In this document: piece by piece, positions 1 to 7,478 of the stretch | Layout: each line of letters starts with the position of its first letter | Position numbering within the stretch: the stretch's first letter is position 1 | Source of the DNA: Ensifer sp. IC3342 | Lineage (GTDB): Bacteria; Pseudomonadota; Alphaproteobacteria; Rhizobiales; Rhizobiaceae | Direction of reading: 5' to 3' | Assembly (NCBI RefSeq): GCF_020193655.1 | Contig: NZ_JADYVE010000001.1 | Location: 806,001 to 870,000 of the forward strand | DNA: 64,000 nucleotides | Translations under genes and position numbers: made by a program | The notes under the pieces: generated by a model | Database searches by the model: none | Seen by the model: only the letters and a program-made list of their open reading frames with translations | Told to the model about the DNA's origin: nothing

Positions 1-140
1 CTTCTTGGTTACGTTCTTGAAGGAAATGAATGGTTTGGAGGCCGGATCCGCCCATGGGGCGAAGGACCGCCGGATACTGCCGAGAGACTTCATCATCTAT
101 CCCCGAATGACACAGCCGATGGACGCGCACCGCCCTGATT

Positions 141-235
141 CTACACGCCGCGCGTCTTATCAGACGCGCAAAGGACGCTGTAGCACTTTGGATTGCTGCA
201 TGTTTAAATCGGATACGATTTGAGGAAACATGCAG
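141..235. repeat. RIME-like intergenic palindromic element
   Basis: Two palindromes lie side by side. The first has arms GCGCGTCT (150-157) and AGACGCGC (162-169) inside outer arms CTACA (141-145) and TGTAG (179-183). The second has arms CTGCATGTTT (196-205) and AAACATGCAG (226-235). This two-palindrome layout and wording match the Rhizobium-specific intergenic mosaic element family as I remember it. The short ORF that crosses it (5-223) is therefore not credible. I see no gene in bases 1-310. Confidence 0.75.
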
Positions 236-310
236 TAGCGCCCCTTTCAATCTTACGCCGAGCAGGAGACGGGTTAAAACAACGACACGTTTTTCCTCGC
301 CGCCCGCTCC

Positions 311-342
311 AAAAAAATTGCCCGGATCTTGGAGCCGGGCAA
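311..342 (-). terminator. Rho-independent terminator of potF
   Basis: On the minus strand, just after the potF stop codon, ATTGCCCGG (342-334) pairs with CCGGGCAAT (325-317), followed by a run of seven T (317-311). This is a textbook intrinsic terminator and ends the potF transcript 14 bases after the coding region. Confidence 0.9.
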
Positions 343-355
343 TTCATTTCCGCTC

Positions 356-1450
356 TTACTGGCCAGTGACGACCTTGGTCCAAAGCCGGGTCAACGCCCG
401 TTGCTCCTTGGGCTCGAACGGCGTGACGGTGAACAGCTTCTGCATCACCTCGTCTGACGGATAGATAGCCGTGTCTTCCAAGACTTCCTTGTCCAGGAAC
501 TGCTGCGAGGCCTTGTTGCCATTGGCGTAGAAGACATAGTTCGAGGCCTTGGCAATGACCTCCGGTTTCATCAAGTAGTTGATGAACTCATGCGCTTCGG
601 CGACATGCGGCGCGTCGGCGGGAATCGCCAGCATGTCGAACCACATCTGCGCGCCTTGCGAGGGAATCGAATAATCGACCGTCACACCGGCTTTCGCCTC
701 GGCAGCACGGTCCCGCGCCTGGAAGATATCGCCGGAGAAGCCGACGGCGAGGCAGATGTCGCCGTTTGCGAGCGCATTGATGTATTCGGAGGAATGGAAC
801 TTGCGCACATAGGGGCGGATGCTCGTCAGCAACTCGGCGGCCTTTTCAAGATCGGCCGCCTCGTGGCTGTCGGGATTGATGCCCAGATAGGCAAGCGCGG
901 AAGGAACGATGTCGGTCGGGGAGTCGAGGAGATGGATGCCGCAATCCTTGAACTTCGCGGCCAATTCGGGGTTGAAAATGACGTCCCAGTTCGGCTTCGC
1001 GTCGGTGCCCAGGATCTCCTTCATCTTGTCGACATTGTAGCCGATGCCGGTCGTGCCCCACATGTAGTCGACGGCATATTCGTTGCCGGGATCGTACTGC
1101 GCCGTACGCTCCATGATGACGTTCCACATGTTCGGCAGGTTCGGGAGCTTCGACTTGTCAAGCTTCTGGAAGACGCCGGCCGCAATCTGGCGCTGCAGGA
1201 AATACGCCGTCGGCACAACGACGTCATAGCCGGAGCCGCCGGCCAGCAATTTTGTCTCCAGAATTTCGTTGGAATCGAAGACGTCGTAGACCACCTTGAT
1301 ACCGGTCTCTTTGGTAAAGTCCTCGAGAATGCTGCTGTCGATATAATCCGACCAGTTATAAACGTTGACGACCCGCTCCTGCGCGGATGCGAGCATGGCC
1401 GATCCCGCGAGCGTCGCGGCCGCCAGTGTTGCGATTATGATTTTGGACAT
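356..1450 (-). CDS. potF: Polyamine (putrescine-type) ABC transporter substrate-binding protein
   Basis: Periplasmic binding protein that captures polyamines, probably putrescine, for an ABC importer. The 364-aa product begins MSKIIIATL with a signal peptide ending near ASA|QE (residue 23), followed by the family's VYNWSDYI motif (about 30-37). PotD/PotF-like sequence runs to the C-terminus and the length is normal. I chose the ATG at 1450 because GGGAAC lies just upstream and the signal peptide begins there; an in-frame longer start is unlikely. No permease or ATPase gene follows: a terminator sits directly downstream, so this is a lone binding-protein gene here. The PuuA/PuuB-like pair at 12-15 kb suggests polyamine use. 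The exact ligand is inferred. Confidence 0.9.
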   Translation of the reverse strand: MSKIIIATLAAATLAGSAMLASAQERVVNVYNWSDYIDSSILEDFTKETGIKVVYDVFDSNEILETKLLAGGSGYDVVVPTAYFLQRQIAAGVFQKLDKSKLPNLPNMWNVIMERTAQYDPGNEYAVDYMWGTTGIGYNVDKMKEILGTDAKPNWDVIFNPELAAKFKDCGIHLLDSPTDIVPSALAYLGINPDSHEAADLEKAAELLTSIRPYVRKFHSSEYINALANGDICLAVGFSGDIFQARDRAAEAKAGVTVDYSIPSQGAQMWFDMLAIPADAPHVAEAHEFINYLMKPEVIAKASNYVFYANGNKASQQFLDKEVLEDTAIYPSDEVMQKLFTVTPFEPKEQRALTRLWTKVVTGQ

Positions 1451-1789
1451 AAGTTCCCTCATTATTATCGGTTCTCGACAAGAGCCGCTGACCCCTGCGG
1501 TCCAGCGCAATCCGATCGGCCCGGAGCCGAGGTTAGGCATCTTTCTCGCTAACCTCAAGCGCTTTCGCTCGGGTTTCAGGCACGATCCCCGTGTCTAGTG
1601 CATTTTGGCAAGCGCAAGCAAAAACGGGCACTTATGACATGGAGCTCGGCGCTCCTGTATCAATTGGAAACAGCCACCCTTGTTAACCATGGTGCAAACA
1701 TGCCGGCTCACGAGCCGCGTTTACGATTGATTAACCTTAGCGGAAGTGTCAGTTTGCTGGCGGTTGTGTATCAGCGTCCGGACCACGTC
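1451..1789. other. Divergent intergenic region potF / desaturase
   Basis: This 339-bp spacer must hold the promoters of two diverging genes. I see A/T-rich stretches around 1680-1740 (several GTTAAC and ATTAACC-like words) but cannot assign -35/-10 boxes. An AAGCGCTTT word near 1556 resembles half of a LacI-family operator but lacks the flanking symmetry of the agl sites. Confidence 0.4.
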
Positions 1790-2743
1790 ATGAGCGAGCG
1801 AAACCGCAGGATCGACCCGAGGGAACTGAAGCGCCTCTCGGTTCTGCAGCCGAGAAAATCACTAACGGCAATCGCCACGGACTGGGCCATCATCGCGGCA
1901 GCGATCGCCGTGAGCGAATACGTCGGCAATATCCTCGTCTACGTGATCGCCATCGCCGTGATCGCTGGACGAATGCACGCCTTCGGCTGCATGGTGCACG
2001 AGGCTGCCCATTACCGCATTATTCGCGATCGCAAGCTCAGCGACTGGATGAGCGACATTCTGCTGGCCTGGCCGGTGCTGGCGACCGTCGACGGCTATCG
2101 CCAGAACCACCTTGCCCACCACCAGCACGCCAATACCGATGACGACCCGGACTGGATCGCCAAGCGCGACCTGGCACAGTTTACCTTCCCGCAGAAACTG
2201 GCACGCGGCATTGCGCAACTGCTCGGTTATCTCGTCGCGGTGAATTCGATCCGCGACCTTATTCACATGGCCAAGAGGATCTCGAAGACGGATCGCTCGA
2301 CTCCAAGCTATAAGGCGCTACGGCTTGGCTTCTACCTTTCGGCAGCGGTCGTTTTCACGTTCTTCGATATCTGGCGCGCATTCGTGCTCTACTGGCTCGT
2401 GCCCTTCTTCACCTTCTTCTGCCTCTTTCTTTACGTGCGCAGTGTGGCCGAACATTTCGGCAGCATGGATTACAGCGACGAGCTGACGAGCTCACGCACC
2501 GTTTATCCGCATGCCTGGGAGAAGCTTTTCTTCGCGCCCCACAACATCAATTACCACCTCGAGCACCACCTCTATCCCGGTGTGCCCTACTACAATCTCC
2601 CGGAACTGCACGCGATCCTGATGCGAAACAAGGCCTATGCGGAGAAGGCCCACATCACCCGCGGCTATACCACCGGGCTCGCCGCGGAATGCTTCGCGCC
2701 CGGGGCGCCGCTGCTACCCAATCAGCACCCGGCCAGTTACTGA
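1790..2743 (+). CDS. Membrane fatty acid desaturase
   Basis: Membrane di-iron desaturase/hydroxylase family protein (317 aa from this start). The three histidine boxes are intact: HEAAH at about 70-74, HLAHHQH at about 107-113, and HNINYHLEHH at about 251-260. Hydrophobic segments lie between them (about 25-60 and 180-220). The enzyme should act in the cytoplasmic membrane on a fatty acyl or related lipid substrate, which cannot be told from sequence. The start is uncertain: no clear ribosome-binding site precedes the ATG at 1790, and the frame stays open upstream to 1598. It converges with the regulator gene at 2751, leaving only 7 bp between stops. Confidence 0.88.
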   Translation: MSERNRRIDPRELKRLSVLQPRKSLTAIATDWAIIAAAIAVSEYVGNILVYVIAIAVIAGRMHAFGCMVHEAAHYRIIRDRKLSDWMSDILLAWPVLATVDGYRQNHLAHHQHANTDDDPDWIAKRDLAQFTFPQKLARGIAQLLGYLVAVNSIRDLIHMAKRISKTDRSTPSYKALRLGFYLSAAVVFTFFDIWRAFVLYWLVPFFTFFCLFLYVRSVAEHFGSMDYSDELTSSRTVYPHAWEKLFFAPHNINYHLEHHLYPGVPYYNLPELHAILMRNKAYAEKAHITRGYTTGLAAECFAPGAPLLPNQHPASY

Positions 2744-2750
2744 AACCCGA

Positions 2751-4160
2751 CTACTGAAAATCGAACACGCTGAGGCCAGTCGCCATCTCGTCGAGGCCGA
2801 GCGGGCGGGTGACGGGCGGTTCGGCGCGCGCCAGACAGCCTTGCCGCTCGCAGAGGCGGCAGGCCGCACCGACGGGTATTGGCGGCATCTTCGAAGCACC
2901 ATAGACGACTTCCTCCGCAAAGCCGGCATCACAGCCAATAAGCAGCGCCGTGCGTCTCACCCTCTCCTGAAAGCCCGCTTGCGGTCCGTCGAGTGTCCGC
3001 GACACGACAAGGTACTCGCTGCCCTCGGGCATTTCGACGCGGTCAACGAGAACCTGGCCCGGCACGGCGAAGGCGGCATGGATGTTGAGCTTGGGACAGG
3101 AGCCGCCGAAACGCGCACCGGGAAAGCCAAGCGCGCCCGCGCGGCGCAGCCGGTGGCCGGCATTGTCGATCTCCATCAGGAAAAACGGGATGCCCGCGGC
3201 GCCGGGACGCTGCAACATCGTCACTCGATTGGCGGCCTGTTCGAAGGACACCTGAAAGCGGGATCGCAGAAGATCGATGTCGTATTTCGCGCGCTGCGCC
3301 GCGGCTAGAAACGCTTGATAGGGCATCATCAAGGCATGGGCGGCATACCGCGCGAGTTCGAAACGACCGATGCGTCGCGCCTCGGCAGTCGAGAAGCGGA
3401 ATTGCTCAAGCTCGGCGTCGATCGCTTCGTGGCAGGCGATCGACGCCACTTCCATGGCGATTTCCCGCGTCTGGTCGAAGGGTGACAGGCGTTCGGAAAT
3501 GAAGAGCCGCATCGAGTGCCGATCGAAACGGCGACGCAGGTTCGGCATGGCGTGCACCGGCAGCGTTCTGACGACGAGGCCATGCTCCTTCTTGAGCCAG
3601 GCCTTCAGCCCTCCGGCAAGGTCGTCGCCGGGCGAAAGCGCGGCATGGAACGCCTCCATTGCCTCCTCGATCCGCGCGAAATGATTGGGCCGCGCCTCGA
3701 ACGCCTCGCGCACCTCATCGATCGGCAGCCGCGTGCCCGAAAGCGCCGCCATGTGCCCCTGTCCCGCCAGCAGATCGGCGAGATCCTTGAGGCGTGACGC
3801 CTGCTCGCGATAGGCGCGATAAAGCTTGACGATGCCGCCGGAGGCATTGGGCGCCGCCTCGGTGATTTCGATCAGTTCCTGGTCGCCGGGCAGTTCGCCG
3901 GCCAAGAGCGGATCGGCGAAGACCTCGCGCAACTGCGCCAGACCGCCACCGTTTTCACCCTGCAGTTCGTCGAGGTCCACCTTGTAGACCGAGGAGAGCT
4001 TGAGGAGAAGCTGCACAGTCAGCGGCCGCTGATTGCGCTCGATAAGGTTCAGGTAGGAGGGGGAGATGCCGAGCGCCTCCGCCATCGCCGTCTGCGTCAA
4101 CTGAAGACCATTGCGGATACGCCTGACACGCGGTCCGGCGAAGATCTTGTTTTCGGCCAT
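2751..4160 (-). CDS. XRE-family short-chain fatty acid regulator (ScfR/RamB type)
   Basis: Transcription factor of 469 aa. An N-terminal helix-turn-helix of the Xre type covers about residues 7-66. A central region follows with a degenerate ImmA/IrrE-like helix (CHEAIDAE), then the long C-terminal domain of the ScfR/RamB family ending in a cysteine cluster (C434, C437, C442). Relatives such as RamB of Corynebacterium control glyoxylate-cycle and acetate genes. Here the gene is divergent from aceA, which strongly suggests it regulates isocitrate lyase. An inverted repeat covers its own start codon and ribosome-binding site, which suggests autoregulation. Activator or repressor role is not visible. 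Confidence 0.9.
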   Translation of the reverse strand: MAENKIFAGPRVRRIRNGLQLTQTAMAEALGISPSYLNLIERNQRPLTVQLLLKLSSVYKVDLDELQGENGGGLAQLREVFADPLLAGELPGDQELIEITEAAPNASGGIVKLYRAYREQASRLKDLADLLAGQGHMAALSGTRLPIDEVREAFEARPNHFARIEEAMEAFHAALSPGDDLAGGLKAWLKKEHGLVVRTLPVHAMPNLRRRFDRHSMRLFISERLSPFDQTREIAMEVASIACHEAIDAELEQFRFSTAEARRIGRFELARYAAHALMMPYQAFLAAAQRAKYDIDLLRSRFQVSFEQAANRVTMLQRPGAAGIPFFLMEIDNAGHRLRRAGALGFPGARFGGSCPKLNIHAAFAVPGQVLVDRVEMPEGSEYLVVSRTLDGPQAGFQERVRRTALLIGCDAGFAEEVVYGASKMPPIPVGAACRLCERQGCLARAEPPVTRPLGLDEMATGLSVFDFQ

Positions 4161-4181
4161 TTGTAACTCCCTTTACAAATC
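4160..4181. promoter_or_regulatory. Inverted repeat, likely operator of the ScfR/RamB-type regulator
   Basis: ATTTGTAA (4160-4167) and TTACAAAT (4174-4181) form a perfect 8-bp inverted repeat with a 6-bp spacer. It overlaps the start codon and Shine-Dalgarno sequence of the regulator gene. The half-site TTACAAAT occurs again at 4209-4216, in the space facing aceA. The words resemble the TTTGCAAA-type sites reported for RamB, but binding here is inference. Confidence 0.6.
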
Positions 4182-4208
4182 CGGCGCGGCAACCACTTTT
4201 GACAGATT

Positions 4209-4216
4209 TTACAAAT
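4209..4216. promoter_or_regulatory. Second TTACAAAT half-site between regulator and aceA
   Basis: TTACAAAT lies within TTTTACAAATTTA (4207-4219), repeating exactly the right arm of the operator at 4160-4181, 35 bp away. It sits about 175 bp before the aceA start and may be part of aceA control. Confidence 0.4.
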
Positions 4217-4389
4217 TTACCGACTTCCACTGTCAAACACAAGACAAGATAACCCTTTTGGATCGGCCATTTCTGCGATTCCCATGGCGTTCTCGTGCAC
4301 TGCAATGTAAAAAATGTCACATGAGCTTACGGCCAATACGGGCGTAAGACCAAAGTCGAAGAGCTATCGGTTTTTACGAGGAGGCAAGA

Positions 4390-5679
<1,290 letters not shown>

Positions 5680-5808
5680 AAGACGTAGAATGAAAGCCGG
5701 AGCGCGCGGCATCCCTGCCCGTCGCGCGCTCAGGAAACCACAGAACCTCGAATCGAAAGCGGGATCAACTGCCCGCATCCGGCTCTAACCTTTGAAGGAG
5801 CAACGCCA

Positions 5809-6048
5809 ATGACAGTACAGACACGCGTCAAGGAACGGGCCGAGGAACAGTCGTCGGCCATGACCCCGGAACAGCAGGCAGCGATCCGCATGGTCGCGAA
5901 CGACCTGCATCGGCTCAACCAGTCGGTCATGAAGGCCGTCGATGCCGGCGTTTCGGTCGAACTCGTGCGCTCGGCACGCCATCATGGCGGTGAGGGCAAC
6001 TGGGGCGACCTGCTGATCCCGGTCATCGTCACACAAGGACGGTCGTGA
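5809..6048 (+). CDS. Small conserved-looking protein downstream of aceA
   Basis: A 79-aa soluble, mostly helical protein of unknown function. It starts after a good AAGGAG site (ATG 5809). The middle is rich in N, H and R, followed by a C-terminal segment NWGDLLIPVIV. Its stop codon overlaps the start of the next small ORF (TGATG), so the two are probably translated together. Codon use is like its neighbours. I do not recognise a named domain. Confidence 0.75.
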   Translation: MTVQTRVKERAEEQSSAMTPEQQAAIRMVANDLHRLNQSVMKAVDAGVSVELVRSARHHGGEGNWGDLLIPVIVTQGRS

Positions 6049-6179
6049 TGTTAAGTCTCGCGGCTGTTGCGCTCGTGCTCACACTTTCAGGCTTGTACTG
6101 GCGCGGCGCCTTGGTCCGTGAACGGCAGATCCCCATGGCGGTCGCAGCTGACCGGACAGCCGCTCGCGTCAAAAGATAA
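6048..6179 (+). CDS. 43-aa single-pass membrane microprotein, coupled to the upstream gene
   Basis: The ORF starts MLSLAAVALVLTLSGLYWRG and ends at TAA 6179. Its ATG overlaps the TGA of the 79-aa gene (TGATG at 6046-6050), typical of translational coupling. Residues 3-18 are a hydrophobic helix; the rest is short, basic and probably cytoplasmic (RXR-rich end, ...ARVKR). A terminator hairpin begins 5 bp after the stop, so the ORF fills the space between coupled start and terminator exactly. Function unknown. Confidence 0.6.
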   Translation: MLSLAAVALVLTLSGLYWRGALVRERQIPMAVAADRTAARVKR

Positions 6180-6183
6180 ATTC

Positions 6184-6207
6184 CCGGCCGACTGCGAAAT
6201 CGGCCGG
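6184..6207. terminator. Bidirectional terminator between small genes and LysR gene
   Basis: CCGGCCGA (6184-6191) pairs with TCGGCCGG (6200-6207). On the plus strand it is followed by CCATTCTTTG. On the minus strand it is followed by GAATTTATCTTTT, the better T-rich tail. It separates the convergent 43-aa gene and LysR-family gene and probably serves both. Confidence 0.7.
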
Positions 6208-6222
6208 CCATTCTTTGCCGTT

Positions 6223-7104
6223 CTATATAGAGGCGGTTCGCCGTGGACGCTTGCCAGCAAACAGGTCCACGTGGCTGCGCAGCAGCCGTGTCATCCGGTC
6301 GACAACAGTGCGGATTTCCCGCCTGTGACGGTCCTCGTTGTTCATGACGATCCATTGCCGATGTCGAAGCGGCTCGATTTCCTCACCCGCGCGCTCGAGC
6401 AACGGATCGAGGTCGCCGACGAAGCAGGGCAACACCGCCCTTCCGGCCCCGGCGCGCGCGAGGTCGAGCAAAGACCGCGGGCGACCAACCGTCGCGACGA
6501 TGCGGCCGGCCGCCTGCTCGTGCGGCCAGCGCAGATAGGCCGAGATCGCCTCTTCCTCAGCAACCGCGACCCAGCGCTCCGGCCCGCCGCCCGGCGCATG
6601 TTTCTGCTGGTACGCGGCATAGGCCACTTCACCGATCAGCCGCGACGCCAGATAGGTCTCGTCCGGCTCGAAGGCGCGAATGCCGATATCGCTCTCCCGA
6701 TAGGCAAGGTTCGCCCTCGCCTCCCCGATTGAAAGCGATATGGCAAAGGAGTCGCGCTCTGTGCAGATCGCCGGAAAGTTCTCCGCGATCAGCCATGCAT
6801 TCCACGTTCCGGCCGCAATGCGCACGACCGGCATCCCCTCTCCTTCCTTTTGCCAGTTCTCGACCTTGCGCGCCGCGGCCTCCATTTCCTGCAATTGCTC
6901 GAACAGGAAGCGTCCGTCGGCGGTCAGCACATATCCGGTCTGGCTGCGTACGAACAGCGAGCGTCCGGTTCGCTCCTCGATCTCCAGCATCCGGCGGCCG
7001 ATGGTGGCCGGGCTCAAGCCGGTCACCTGCGCGGCACCGGTCAGACCGCCGGCGCGGGCTACGGTCATGAAACAACGGTAGATGTCCCAGTCCATGCTTT
7101 TCAT
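6223..7104 (-). CDS. LysR-family transcriptional regulator
   Basis: Regulator of 293 aa with the LysR winged helix at the N-terminus (about residues 5-65; GGLTGAAQVTGLSPATIGRRM is the recognition region) and a periplasmic-binding-protein-like effector domain after it. Its target and ligand are unknown. The gene stands alone: a terminator lies downstream and a small divergent ORF upstream. Other in-frame start codons exist (MDWDI, three residues in), so the exact start could differ slightly. Confidence 0.88.
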   Translation of the reverse strand: MKSMDWDIYRCFMTVARAGGLTGAAQVTGLSPATIGRRMLEIEERTGRSLFVRSQTGYVLTADGRFLFEQLQEMEAAARKVENWQKEGEGMPVVRIAAGTWNAWLIAENFPAICTERDSFAISLSIGEARANLAYRESDIGIRAFEPDETYLASRLIGEVAYAAYQQKHAPGGGPERWVAVAEEEAISAYLRWPHEQAAGRIVATVGRPRSLLDLARAGAGRAVLPCFVGDLDPLLERAGEEIEPLRHRQWIVMNNEDRHRREIRTVVDRMTRLLRSHVDLFAGKRPRRTASI

Positions 7105-7192
7105 AAATGAAAAACATATGGGAAATTAGGCTGTATGTAAAACAGTTTTGAGCGCATAAAAAAGGAGATGCCCGGAAACGAGGAGCATCACC

Positions 7193-7396
7193 ATGGACAT
7201 GATAGCAATGGCCGTTCTATTCGAGATGGCCTCAAGAAATCGCCGCTGGGACGAACCGTTCGAACCCCGACAGCCAAGCCGCACAAAGGACTTCGTGAAA
7301 GAGCTATTTGTTGCGCTCTTCCGCAGGCGACAGCCCGCGGAGACGCACGACTCGGCCGACACTTGGCCGGGTTTGTGCGCAAGCAGCATGAAATGA
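7193..7396 (+). CDS. Possible small protein (67 aa)
   Basis: ORF starting MDMIAMAVLFEMASRNRRWD, with a GAGGAG ribosome-binding site 7-8 bases before the ATG at 7193 and an AAGGAG further up. The N-terminus is a hydrophobic helix, followed by a basic middle with an FVKELFVALFRRR stretch. A perfect 12-bp hairpin begins 2 bases after the stop codon. Good start signal and good terminator favour a real gene, but no known family is recognised and the C-terminus looks uncommitted. Confidence 0.5.
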   Translation: MDMIAMAVLFEMASRNRRWDEPFEPRQPSRTKDFVKELFVALFRRRQPAETHDSADTWPGLCASSMK

Positions 7397-7398
7397 CG

Positions 7399-7425
7399 AC
7401 GCCGCGCATCTCTGATGCGCGGCGT
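7399..7425. terminator. Strong hairpin, probable bidirectional terminator
   Basis: ACGCCGCGCATC (7399-7410) and GATGCGCGGCGT (7414-7425) form a perfect 12-bp stem with a 3-base loop. It lies right after the 67-aa ORF and 54 bp downstream of the mcpZ stop codon. Both flanking tails are only moderately T-rich. Confidence 0.65.
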
Positions 7426-7478
7426 TCAATTCTTCGGTATCACACGGCGAGCCGCAGGACCCTTGACGTTGGTGTCCG

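Noticed and set aside
5-223. 72-aa ORF on the plus strand
   Set aside because: It runs through the RIME-like palindromes, has no ribosome-binding site and a composition unlike a protein.
1553-1565. AAGCGCTTT word resembling an AglR operator near the potF/desaturase spacer
   Set aside because: Only the core matches and the flanks are not symmetric; a 9-base match is expected by chance in a 64-kb GC-rich window.
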